Of a stretch of DNA of 9,872 bases, positions 1 through 6,831 are shown piece after piece. The DNA is from Desulfobacteraceae bacterium. GTDB taxonomy: Bacteria > Desulfobacterota > DSM-4660 > Desulfatiglandales > HGW-15. The stretch spans positions 1-9,872 of the forward strand of contig RPPU01000115.1 in NCBI GenBank assembly GCA_003819975.1, read 5' to 3'. The notes below the pieces were generated by a model. It searched no databases. It saw nothing but the letters and a program-made list of their open reading frames with translations, and was not told where the DNA came from. The number at the start of each line of letters is the position of its first letter. Within the stretch, counting starts at the first letter, position 1. The translations under genes were made by a program, and so were the position numbers.

Positions 1-115
1 CTGCGGCGTATGACTAAATACGCCTCATTCGTCGCGTGAAAGCAAGGGCAGGAGCCCTCGCGGGCGCCTTGCAGCTGATGCCTTCCTGGTGATCAGGGTA
101 TCGGACTAAGTTTCC
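1..115. other. Hairpin-rich unidentified element at the left edge
   Basis: Three stem-loops follow one another. GGCGTAT (5-11) pairs with ATACGCC (18-24). GCAAGG (42-47) pairs with CCTTGC (67-72) around an inner GCCC (54-57)/GGGC (62-65) stem with a TCGC loop. CTGAT (75-79) pairs with ATCAG (92-96), or CCTG (85-88) with CAGG (94-97). No open frame of credible length covers it. Consecutive stems suggest a structured RNA or the end of a repetitive or mobile element whose remainder lies outside the window. I could not match it to a known riboswitch or ncRNA family. Confidence 0.3.
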
Positions 116-180
116 GTTATTCAAGTATTTTTAAAAATTAGGCGGTGGATTTGGGGAACGGGGATCAAGTCTATAAAGAA

Positions 181-208
181 AGGATGAAGGCTGAAGGATA
201 AAGGATGA
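181..208. repeat. Tandem heptamer repeat, 4 units
   Basis: Four consecutive 7-base units: AGGATGA, AGGCTGA, AGGATAA, AGGATGA. They differ by one or two bases from the consensus AGGATGA. The array is imperfect and non-coding. Confidence 0.75.
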
Positions 209-253
209 ATGATTTTATATCCAAAAATATCGTAAAAGATCAGGCAGATAGGC

Positions 254-274
254 GGCAGGGCAGACCGCCCTGCC
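254..274. other. Perfect 8-bp hairpin
   Basis: GGCAGGGC (254-261), loop AGACC, GCCCTGCC (267-274). The stem is perfect and GC-rich. No T run follows directly on either side and no gene ends just before it in the window, so I cannot call it a terminator. A dispersed palindromic repeat is as likely. Confidence 0.6.
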
Positions 275-481
275 CACGGGCTGAGGGGTCATTATTTTTC
301 ACTTATCACCTATCGTTTGCGGTTTTTTTTTGAGTTATTATAAAATCTCCCCCCGGATTAACCCGGTTTGTCCGGAATTTTCTAAATTGCATGACAATCC
401 GTTCGAGAATATTGTACATTATATCCATATAGGGCTTGGAGTATTAAAAAATTAAGACATTATGAGAGAAAGAATGAGTAA

Positions 482-509
482 AATGGTGAATGGTAAATTG
501 TAAATGATG
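482..509. repeat. Tandem heptamer repeat, 4 units
   Basis: Units AATGGTG, AATGGTA, AATTGTA, AATGATG in register. A further pair of related 7-base units, AAGATTC and AAGACGA, lies at 541-554, just before the DUF89 gene. Confidence 0.65.
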
Positions 510-582
510 GCGAATGCACTGATTAAAGATTGCAAATTATAAGATTCAAGACGAGAAAAAGTAAAAAAGAAAGAGTGCGCTT

Positions 583-1458
583 ATGCATATTTGGCCCGAT
601 TGTATGCCCTGCATAATCAGAATGTCCCTGAACATTGCCCGCACAGCCGTGAAAGACGAGCTGAAAGTCAAGGCATTCATGGAAGAGATTTTAAAGTCGG
701 ATCATTTTAACGGCCATAACTGGGCGATCACGGCGCCCGAGATCATCAGCGATATCTGGTTGATGATGGAGAAGAGCTTCGGTGTCAGCGATCCCTTGAA
801 AACAATTAAAGCGGAACAAAATAAAGCCGCTCTGAAAATGTATCCTTATGCCCAAGAATTCATTCTGAAAAGCCCCGATCCGTTTCTTGCATCAATAAAA
901 TTCGCAGTCTCCGGCAATGCCATCGATATCATGACCGGTTCCACTAAGAAGCCTTCCAAAAAATTCATAAAAACCCTGCAGGGCAATGAGATCGATCCCA
1001 AACAAGTCGACGTTTTGAAGAAAAGGTTGGCCCGGGCCAAGAAACTTGTATACTTGGGAGATAATTGCGGAGAAATCGTCTTTGATAGGCTTTTCATGGA
1101 GGTGATCCGCAAACAATATGATTTAAAACCGATCTTTGTGGTCCGGGCCGTTCCGGTGCTCAATGACGCGACCAGGGCGGAGGCTCTGCAAGTCGGTCTG
1201 GATCAGGTCGCAACGGTCATGGACAACGGCGTATCCAAGCCTGTTCCGGGCACCCTGCTTAAAGAAGCTTCCCCGGAACTGATCCAACGGGTCCAAGAAG
1301 CGGATCTCGTGATCTCCAAGGGCGGCGGCAATTACGATCTGCTTTCAGAAGAAAAAAGTTTGACGGGTAAATGCACTTTTCTTTTGCAGGCCAAATGCGA
1401 GCCCTACTGTATGACCCATCAAGTTCAGCCGGGCGGTTTGATAGTTTATAACTTCTAA
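583..1458 (+). CDS. DUF89/ARMT1-like metal-dependent phosphatase
   Basis: A 291-residue protein of the DUF89 (ARMT1-like) family. Members are metal-dependent phosphatases thought to remove damaged or excess phosphometabolites; the substrate here is unknown. An N-terminal CxxC (C7, C10) is typical of the prokaryotic subfamily. The active-site signatures are GDNCGE (residues 159-164, metal ligands D160/N161), the NDAT stretch (N194, D195) and KGGGNYD (246-252) near the C terminus. No signal peptide is seen, so it should be cytosolic. Length fits the prokaryotic branch. The ATG at 583 starts the conserved CxxC region directly. The upstream purine stretch (AGAAAGAG, about 9 bases away) is only a weak ribosome binding site. 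The gene stands alone, convergent with the next gene, and no promoter is clear. The family call is firm; the reaction is inference. Confidence 0.88.
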   Translation: MHIWPDCMPCIIRMSLNIARTAVKDELKVKAFMEEILKSDHFNGHNWAITAPEIISDIWLMMEKSFGVSDPLKTIKAEQNKAALKMYPYAQEFILKSPDPFLASIKFAVSGNAIDIMTGSTKKPSKKFIKTLQGNEIDPKQVDVLKKRLARAKKLVYLGDNCGEIVFDRLFMEVIRKQYDLKPIFVVRAVPVLNDATRAEALQVGLDQVATVMDNGVSKPVPGTLLKEASPELIQRVQEADLVISKGGGNYDLLSEEKSLTGKCTFLLQAKCEPYCMTHQVQPGGLIVYNF

Positions 1459-1497
1459 ATGAATTTCATTGAGCCACAACCTATCCGTCTCATTTTC

Positions 1498-1549
1498 AAT
1501 CTTTAATCTTGAATCTTGAATCTTACAAATTTTATAAATCTTATAAATC
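1498..1549. repeat. Tandem heptamers followed by a 9-base direct repeat
   Basis: Four in-register 7-base units (AATCTTT, AATCTTG, AATCTTG, AATCTTA) occupy 1498-1525. TTATAAATC is then repeated twice back to back at 1532-1540 and 1541-1549. They fill the gap between the convergent DUF89 and hydrolase genes. No intrinsic terminator is visible there. Confidence 0.75.
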
Positions 1550-1555
1550 TGTACT

Positions 1556-2890
1556 TTACGGCTGAATCATCCAGTAGCGCTGGCCGGATTGGTCTTTGGG
1601 CAAAAGTCCGAAACGGATTTCCGGAGGGTCGCCGTGGCGGAGCAAGTTATAGAGATCGAAGAGCACGGAGCGGCTGTCGGCGTAGTAGGAGTGACCGGTC
1701 ACGCCGGTGTCGGCGGCCGAGGCATCGATGGTGTCCACTCCGGGAACGAGAACCATGTAAGGCTTGGTGTCGCCGGCCCGTTGATAGCCGTGCACGGTTT
1801 TCGAGATCAGCAAGGCCTTGTCCAGAGACGAGGAATAGAGGGTGACCCGGCTCACGATGGGCCGAATCTCCGCCATTGCATCCCTGAAAATATCGGCGTC
1901 GACATCGGGGGCCATCAATACCAGCTCGTTTACGATCGGGCAGGCCGGTCTCTGGGGATCGGCGGCAAGTTGCCGCAGTGCGGCGATGGCGGCGCGGTTG
2001 CCCATGCTGTGGGCAATCAGGTAAATGCGATCGGCGCCGGACTGGGTTTTGACCTGTCTTATAAACTCGCGGAAATGCGGGATGGTCCATTCGATGTTGG
2101 TTTCGTCGGCCAGGTAGCCGGTCAGCGCAGCTTGGGAAGGCCAGCTGTAAAGGATGGCCACGCCCTGGAACCCGAGCGCATAGGCCAGTTGCGCCGTGCG
2201 CCGGGCGGCTTCGTCGAAGGCGGTGTAATAGCCGTGGATGAATACGAAGACTTCCTTGCGCTTGGACTGGGCCAGCCGTTCCTGCAGGACGAAGAAGAAC
2301 TCCTCGGCCGATTTGGTCTTCATGGCCGCCTTAATTTCAAGCGGATCTTTGCGCAGATCGCGGGGCATGCCGATCCCGAAGAGCCCGTACTGGAGCCGGC
2401 CGCGGTCCACGCCGTAGCCGATTTCGGCTAAAGGCCTGTTGATCGTGTTCAACGCCAGACGATCCGTGGCATAAAGGATATCCACCGCGCCGTAATCGGG
2501 CAGGTTCTTCCCGAACTCGGACTTGACCCGCACAGCCACCTCTTGCTCGATCGCGCGCCGTTCTTCGAGCACGGCCGCCTTTTTTCGTTCCAGCTCGGCC
2601 AGGGCCTTGCGTTTTTCCTCTTCTTGGGCCTTTTCCTCTTCGGTCGGACCCTGGGCTACGGGTTCGGGCGGCTGCGGCGGAGGGGTTGTCACGCAACCCT
2701 GGATCAGGAAAACGCATATCCCGATCCCGGACAATAGCGCCCCAAGTCTCTTTTTTGACCTTCGTGTGGTTTCAAAAGAAATCCATTCTTTTATTTTTTT
2801 TATTCTCAAAAAACGCGAAGCCAAAAAAAACGATATTCCATTCAAAGCGCTGGAATGTAAATCCATACGGTGACAAGCTGATGCATTCAT
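1556..2890 (-). CDS. Lipoprotein alpha/beta hydrolase (DUF900-like)
   Basis: A 444-residue putative serine hydrolase. Catalytic signs are the FIHGYYTAF oxyanion region (217-225), the nucleophile elbow AHSMGN with Ser295, the acid region APDVDADIF (327-335) and GHS with His400. This is the layout of DUF900-type esterase/lipase-like proteins. The N-terminal part has a hydrophobic segment (about 49-63) ending in LIQGC, so Cys66 is a likely lipidation site. A Pro-rich spacer (70-77) and a charged Glu/Lys/Arg-rich helix (about 83-125, probably coiled coil) follow. It should sit in the periplasm, anchored to a membrane. The ATG at 2890 is preceded by AAGGA 9 bases upstream and by a good promoter. 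It leaves an unusually long pre-signal region (about 48 residues); ATG at 2866 is the alternative. The substrate is unknown. Confidence 0.8.
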   Translation of the reverse strand: MNASACHRMDLHSSALNGISFFLASRFLRIKKIKEWISFETTRRSKKRLGALLSGIGICVFLIQGCVTTPPPQPPEPVAQGPTEEEKAQEEEKRKALAELERKKAAVLEERRAIEQEVAVRVKSEFGKNLPDYGAVDILYATDRLALNTINRPLAEIGYGVDRGRLQYGLFGIGMPRDLRKDPLEIKAAMKTKSAEEFFFVLQERLAQSKRKEVFVFIHGYYTAFDEAARRTAQLAYALGFQGVAILYSWPSQAALTGYLADETNIEWTIPHFREFIRQVKTQSGADRIYLIAHSMGNRAAIAALRQLAADPQRPACPIVNELVLMAPDVDADIFRDAMAEIRPIVSRVTLYSSSLDKALLISKTVHGYQRAGDTKPYMVLVPGVDTIDASAADTGVTGHSYYADSRSVLFDLYNLLRHGDPPEIRFGLLPKDQSGQRYWMIQP

Positions 2891-2958
2891 GGTTCGTTTT
2901 CCTTATCGATAACCCATTGCGGGTATATTTAAGCAAGTACCTGCTTTTTGCGGCCTGA

Positions 2959-2987
2959 AGTATAAAACAACCCCCCTTGGGGGTCAA
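2959..2987 (-). promoter_or_regulatory. Sigma-70 promoter of the hydrolase gene
   Basis: On the minus strand, TTGACC (-35, 2982-2987), a 17-base spacer and TATACT (-10, 2959-2964) give 5/6 matches at both boxes with ideal spacing. Transcription would start near 2952, about 60 bases before the ATG at 2890. The spacer and -35 edge hold an inverted repeat, ACCCCC-CTT-GGGGGT on the plus strand (2970-2984), which could be an operator. Confidence 0.65.
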
Positions 2988-3051
2988 GATGAAAAATCAA
3001 AGCCGCCGCTTTCGATATCTTCTTCAACCCTCGAACCCCTGGTCCCTTGAA

Positions 3052-3111
3052 CGTAGAGACATACGCGTAGAGATATTTTATATCTCCGCGGGTCTCTACG
3101 GACCCCTTTTT
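3052..3111. repeat. Nested palindrome followed by a T run
   Basis: CGTAGAGAC (3052-3060) is perfectly inverted as GTCTCTACG (3092-3100). Inside it, GAGATAT (3070-3076) pairs with ATATCTC (3080-3086). CGTAGAGA also occurs twice as a direct repeat (3052, 3066). The right arm can instead form GGGTC (3090-3094)/GACCC (3101-3105), followed by a C and T8, which reads as an intrinsic terminator on the plus strand. No plus-strand gene precedes it. It lies directly downstream of the minus-strand DUF4197 stop. It looks like a dispersed palindromic (REP/MITE-like) sequence, possibly doubling as a transcription stop. Confidence 0.6.
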
Positions 3112-3843
3112 TTATTCTTTCGATCCGAACACTCTTTTGAGCAGTTCGGTCACGCGGGCGACCGGGTTTTCGCGGATCTTTTTTTCTTCTTCAGCCACCA
3201 TCAGGAAAAGACCGTCCAGGGCTTTAGCGGTCACGTACTGGTCCAGGTCAAAGCGCTGGGCATCCAGAAACGGGATTTTGCTCATCTTATTGTCGAGGTC
3301 TTGATACAGCCGGGTCACGCCCACATCGGACATGACATTATGGACCATGGGTTTGAAAAGCTCGGTTAAGGTGGCGGAAGTGCGATCTTTGAAAAAGAGG
3401 GTGGCTTCGTTTTCGCGGCCCTTGAGGATTTTTTTGGCATCTTCAAAACGCATGGTCTTGATGGCGTCCCAGAAAATGCTTTTGGCTTTGGGCGCGGCTT
3501 GTTCGGCGGCCCGGTTCATGCTCACGATAAATTCATCCATTTTAGAGCCCAGGCCGACTTTGCGCAGGGTGCTTTCGATTTTTTGCCACTCCTGAGGCAG
3601 CGGAATTTTGATCTTCTGATTTTTATAATAGCCGTCCAGCACTGAAACCACATCCACGGAATTCTTGGTCCCGATTTCCAGGGCTTGTTTCAGGCCCGCA
3701 ATGATCTCCTCTTCGCCCAGGCCTTTGGGTTTTTGCAGGTCTTTTAAGATGCCGCTGAGCTGGTCGGTCTCGCAGGAAGCGCATAGGGTGAAAAACAGAG
3801 CACAGACCAGTAATTTGGCGGTCAAAAACAAACGGTTTTTCAT
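3112..3843 (-). CDS. DUF4197 family lipoprotein
   Basis: A 243-residue protein matching the DUF4197 family, found in Gram-negative bacteria and of unknown function. It has a signal peptide (MKNR, then a hydrophobic core) and a lipobox-like end, LCASC, with Cys24 as the probable lipidated residue; Cys at -3 is slightly atypical. The mature part is mostly helical. Family-like features are the early GLKQAL segment (about 50), KIPLP, the NRAAEQAA helix, the FEDAKKIL segment and a C-terminal ALDGLF-rich helix. The ATG at 3843 has a strong AAGGAG ribosome binding site 6 bases upstream. It is transcribed away from the maturase operon from its own promoter. No operon partner follows on the minus strand: the hydrolase start lies 222 bases downstream, behind a palindrome and its own promoter. 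Confidence 0.85.
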   Translation of the reverse strand: MKNRLFLTAKLLVCALFFTLCASCETDQLSGILKDLQKPKGLGEEEIIAGLKQALEIGTKNSVDVVSVLDGYYKNQKIKIPLPQEWQKIESTLRKVGLGSKMDEFIVSMNRAAEQAAPKAKSIFWDAIKTMRFEDAKKILKGRENEATLFFKDRTSATLTELFKPMVHNVMSDVGVTRLYQDLDNKMSKIPFLDAQRFDLDQYVTAKALDGLFLMVAEEEKKIRENPVARVTELLKRVFGSKE

Positions 3844-3901
3844 ATAGGACTCCTTTGCGGCTGAATGAAGGTTTAAAATTTAAAAAAAATTTGACGGGTT
3901 C

Positions 3902-3930
3902 AATCTACAATATCGGTTGTTCAAGGTCAA
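3902..3930 (-). promoter_or_regulatory. Sigma-70 promoter of the DUF4197 gene
   Basis: Minus-strand TTGACC (3925-3930), 17-base spacer and TAGATT (3902-3907). The 5' leader would be about 50 bases, ending in AAGGAG and the ATG at 3843. Confidence 0.6.
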
Positions 3931-3973
3931 GAAACAGGCTTCGCAATGGAATAAAACGAAAAAAAGCAGGCGG

Positions 3974-4003
3974 TTGACTCGGGGCCGGCCCCAATGGTAT
4001 GCT
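3974..4003 (+). promoter_or_regulatory. Sigma-70 promoter of the maturase operon
   Basis: TTGACT (-35, 3974-3979), an 18-base spacer and TATGCT (-10, 3998-4003), helped by an extended -10 TG at 3995-3996. The spacer contains a perfect 12-bp palindrome, GGGGCCGGCCCC (3981-3992), placed where a bound protein would block or distort the promoter. The start would be near 4010, giving a leader of about 38 bases before the TTG start at 4048. Confidence 0.6.
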
Positions 4004-4047
4004 GACCAAAAATAAAAGACAGGACTTTTTTTCAGGGGGCAGGGCAT

Positions 4048-5435
4048 TTGTTAAGCGCTAATCTTCAAAATGCCGATCAAGTTTTTCAGGCTCAGACCGG
4101 CCAACCGGCACAGCCGGAAATCTTCGGCATCCCTTTTCAGGGCCAAACCATTATTTACGCGCCGCTGAAGCGTTTGGCTTTTATGGGCAATAGCGCCTTG
4201 GCCGGATTGATTCGGGATCTGGTCGAGGGCCGCCAAAGGCCCTCCCCATCGCCCACCATCGATCAGGCTATTGATTTTATCAATAAAACGAATATATTGG
4301 CCCCGGACCCGCCTTTGACAATCGAAACGGAGAGCCCGGTTTATCGCCCGGGTTGCGCAACCCTCTTCATGACCAATCGCTGCAATCTGCGTTGCATTTA
4401 TTGCTATGCGGACGCGGGCCGGGAAAAGCCCGTGAATATGCCGTTGGGCTTGGCTTTGCAAGCAGTGGATCTGGTTTATGAGAACGCGGTCGGCCGCGGG
4501 CTGGCCTCTTTTGAAATCGGCTTTCACGGCGGCGGCGAGCCCACGCTGAACTGGAGGGTGCTCACGGCGGCGGTGGCGGCGGCCGAGAAGAAGTCGTTGA
4601 AAGCGGCGATTACCATGTCGAGCAACGGGTATTATTCGGCGGAGAAGTTGGCTTTTATTCTGGATCATTTTACCGGGCTTAGTCTCTCTTTTGACGGCCC
4701 GCCCGAGATCCAAAACCGCCAGCGTCCCCAAAAAGACGGCTCCGCTTCGTTCCGCCGGGTCATGCGCACCATTGCGGCGTTTGACCGGCGCGGTTTCAAT
4801 TACGGTATCCGCATGACCATGGTGCCGGAATCGCTCAAGCAAATGCCCCAAGCAGTCGCATTTCTGTGCCGCCAGACCGGGGTCAAGCAAATCCAGGTGG
4901 AACCGGCTTTCGCGCGCGGCCGGGGCAAGACCCTGGCGGTGCGGGCCAAAGAAGTCCGGGCGTTTGCCGACGCTTTTAAGCAGGCTTATGAAATCGCCGC
5001 CGCCCAAGGGGTTTCTTTTTTTACTCCGGCGCCCGGCTGGAGGGGCTCACGAAGCGATTTTGCACCGCCCCGCATGAAGCTTTGGTTTTGTTGCCGACCG
5101 GAGACGTTTCCGCCTGTTTCGAGGTGCATAATCGCAAACATCCGTTGGCAGGCAGTTTGCTCATCGGTAAGCTGGGAGCCGGCGGGCTTGAATTGGGAAC
5201 CCGGCGCTGGCAATCTATTATGGCGCGAAAAGTGGACGCCATTCCGCATTGCCGGGACTGCTTTTGCAAATATCACTGCGCCGGCGACTGCCTGGGTAAG
5301 ACCTTTGACGCCAAGAACCCGGCCGGGTTCCGGCCCTCGGTGCGTTGCCGGATCAATCGCGAGCTGTTGCGTTATTTATTGGCCAAAAAAGTCGCAGCTC
5401 ATGGCGGGTTGTGGCTGGGCACAGCCGATAACTGA
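4048..5435 (+). CDS. Radical SAM/SPASM peptide-modifying enzyme, frame-broken at a T7 run
   Basis: A radical SAM enzyme with a C-terminal SPASM domain, the architecture of peptide and protein maturases. The TTG start at 4048 follows AGGGGG (4034-4039); the first ATG is 45 codons in. Domains: an N-terminal region of about 100 residues, the SAM-cleaving 4Fe-4S motif CNLRCIYC (C112, C116, C119) and HGGGEP (160-165). The reading frame must move by one base at 5016-5022. After that it reads a complete SPASM signature: C339-x12-G-x4-C357, then C402-x2-C405-x5-C411-x3-C415 and C434, enough for two auxiliary clusters. The restored product is 462 residues. Without the shift, the original frame runs to 5526 in non-protein-like sequence. 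The WD40 gene starts 11 bases after this stop. Its substrate is inferred, not shown; the Cys tail next door is the candidate. Confidence 0.85.
5016..5022 (+). other. Frame break / slippery T7 in the maturase gene
   Basis: The frame before this point (through GVSFF) and the frame after it (YSGAR, then RFC...) are both clearly coding, but are one base apart. C followed by seven T is seen where eight T would keep one frame. The bases read T TTT TTT in the upstream frame, so a -1 ribosomal slip would also restore the protein. The choices are a homopolymer sequencing error, a real inactivating deletion, or ribosomal/transcriptional slippage. The first is most likely. Confidence 0.8.
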
Positions 5436-5446
5436 AGGAGCAAAAG

Positions 5447-6805
5447 ATGACTTCAACGAAACGTCCTTATTTTCGCCTGGAATCCCGGTTTGCAAACAGC
5501 CCGGCCGGCGAGCCGGAGCTTTATAGACTGGAAGAGGTCGAAGGCCGCTGGAATGTGTCGCGACGCGAATTCGCGGCCACCACCGCCGCATTGGGCGTTT
5601 TTTGCGCCGGTCTTTTAACCGGCAAGGTCCGGGCCCAAGACCAGGATGAGGGCCCGTTTTTCGAGATGGAAGCGTTGAATGCCCATATTGCGCCGGTCTG
5701 GGCCGTGGCGTTCAGCAGAAACGGCAAATGGCTGGCTTCCGGCGCCTATGACGAGAAGATCAAGATTTGGGATGTGGCCGCCAAAACCGTTTTAAAAACC
5801 ATCGAGGCTAAAATGGCGGTGCAATGCTTGGTTTTCACGCCGGACAACCGCATGCTTGTCGCCGGCGGCACGGCCGCGGCTAATCGGCCCTGCTTAACGA
5901 TCTACGACGCCGGGAGCGGCGACGTGTATAAAACCCTGGGGGCGAGCGGCGGTTCTATCACGGCTTTGGCTTGCGATCCGGAAGGAAAAACCGTGGCCAC
6001 CGGAAGCAAAGACAAAACCATCAAGATCTGGGACATTAAAAGCGGCGCCAAGTTCGAGACCCAACGCAAACATAAAGGGGAAATTCAGACCTTGGTTTTC
6101 TCCCCGGACGGAAAGAACCTGATTTCCGGCAGCGCCGACGCGACGGTGAAAATCTGGGAACCCAAAACCGGCCGATTGTTGAAAACCCTGGACGGTCACT
6201 CCGGTCCGGTCCATGCCCTGGATGTCAGCCCGGACAATAAAACCATTGCTTCGGGCGGGGCCGAGCAGTCCATTATTCTTTGGGACCGGGTTACCGGCCA
6301 TGTTTTGAAAAAAATTCAAGCCGAGGCCACGGTTTATTCTTTGGCCTACAGTCCCAACAGCACGATCCTGGTTTCGGGCGGAGCGGATAAGATCGTCCGT
6401 ATCTGGGACGGGGTGACCGGTTATGGCCTGGGCGTGCTGGAAGGCCACACGGCCGCGATTCACGGCGTGGCCTTTCACCCCCAGAATATTCTGGTGGCTT
6501 CGGCCGGCGCGGACAAATCGATTCGTTTGTGGAACGCGGCGGCCGGGGAACTGGTTTCCATGTTCTTCGATCCGGCGGCCACGGCCAAAGGGAATTCGGC
6601 CATCAGCTACAAATCCACGGATCTAAGCGGGCAGACCAGCAGCAGTGTCATGCCGTGCCTGGCGCCGCTCCCGGCCGGAGCCGTTTGCATCTGCAACTGC
6701 GTTCCGGGTCAGTATGTGCCTTCGGTTTCTTTGCCGGCCAATGCCGGGACCTGCGGGGTTGTTTGTCAGTGCAACAAGATCTGCACCTGCATTCCGGTGG
6801 TGTGA
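5447..6805 (+). CDS. Tat-exported seven-blade WD40 protein with Cys-rich C-terminal tail
   Basis: A 452-residue protein in three parts. Residues 1-64 hold a polar stretch of about 36 residues, then a Tat signal (SRREF, R39/R40, hydrophobic core to about 57, VRAQ at the end). About 70-385 form seven WD40 repeats ending in KIKIWD, LTIYD, TIKIWD, TVKIWE, SIILWD, IVRIWD and SIRLWN, so one complete beta-propeller. After a Ser/Thr linker, residues 404-448 carry nine Cys in 45 residues (404, 414, 416, 418, 436, 440, 442, 446, 448), mostly as CxC. The ATG at 5447 has AAGGAG 6 bases upstream and lies 11 bases after the SPASM gene, so the two are cotranscribed. Tat export of a folded protein fits modification or metal loading in the cytosol first. 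The propeller likely binds a partner. The function of the tail is unknown; enzyme substrate or metal-binding are the main options. Confidence 0.85.
   Translation: MTSTKRPYFRLESRFANSPAGEPELYRLEEVEGRWNVSRREFAATTAALGVFCAGLLTGKVRAQDQDEGPFFEMEALNAHIAPVWAVAFSRNGKWLASGAYDEKIKIWDVAAKTVLKTIEAKMAVQCLVFTPDNRMLVAGGTAAANRPCLTIYDAGSGDVYKTLGASGGSITALACDPEGKTVATGSKDKTIKIWDIKSGAKFETQRKHKGEIQTLVFSPDGKNLISGSADATVKIWEPKTGRLLKTLDGHSGPVHALDVSPDNKTIASGGAEQSIILWDRVTGHVLKKIQAEATVYSLAYSPNSTILVSGGADKIVRIWDGVTGYGLGVLEGHTAAIHGVAFHPQNILVASAGADKSIRLWNAAAGELVSMFFDPAATAKGNSAISYKSTDLSGQTSSSVMPCLAPLPAGAVCICNCVPGQYVPSVSLPANAGTCGVVCQCNKICTCIPVV
6656..6790 (+). other. Nine-cysteine C-terminal tail of the WD40 protein
   Basis: This segment encodes residues 404-448. 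It looks like two related halves: AVCICNCVPG, and VVCQCNKIC followed by TCIPV. Each has CxC pairs and ends in Cys-hydrophobic-Pro. Nothing in the WD40 fold calls for such a tail. Reading frame and codon style continue unchanged from the propeller, so it is not a frameshift product. Confidence 0.7.
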
Positions 6806-6831
6806 AGAAGGGTTAAAGGCTATAGCGGTTT

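Larger units (their letters stand above)
116..582. other. AT-rich intergenic region without a gene
   Basis: No frame with a start, a ribosome binding site and protein-like composition is visible on either strand. The stretch holds a strong isolated hairpin (254-274), a T run (323-331) and two groups of tandem 7-base repeats (181-208 and 482-509). A weak promoter-like pair lies at 317-344 (TTGCGG, 16-base gap, TATAAA). It is too far from the next start codon (583) and too poor at -35 to be called. Confidence 0.6.

Noticed and set aside
30..100. Fluoride riboswitch suggested by GCTGATG followed by CCTTCCTGG
   Set aside because: The 5' hairpin loop does not offer the sequence needed to pair with that segment, and the conserved unpaired bases do not fit.
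181..208. CRISPR-like array
   Set aside because: The units are only 7 bases, directly tandem and without spacers; no cas gene is present.
1589..2431. A 280-codon plus-strand open frame opposite the hydrolase
   Set aside because: It mirrors the hydrolase coding sequence, has no known fold, and the opposite strand holds a complete catalytic triad pattern.
4051..5007. A 318-codon minus-strand open frame opposite the maturase
   Set aside because: It is a shadow of the GC-rich coding strand. It is rich in Arg/His/Gln, has no ribosome binding site and no recognisable domain.
5023..5526. Continuation of the original maturase frame to 5526, overlapping the WD40 start
   Set aside because: The sequence loses the SPASM cysteine pattern and protein-like composition after the T7 run, and would read through the next gene's ribosome binding site. 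The other frame carries the complete SPASM signature.
6656..6790. Calling the Cys tail a SCIFF peptide or a c-type cytochrome segment
   Set aside because: SCIFF is a separate short peptide with a different Cys pattern, and no CxxCH heme motif is present. Only the general resemblance (many Cys next to a SPASM enzyme) holds.
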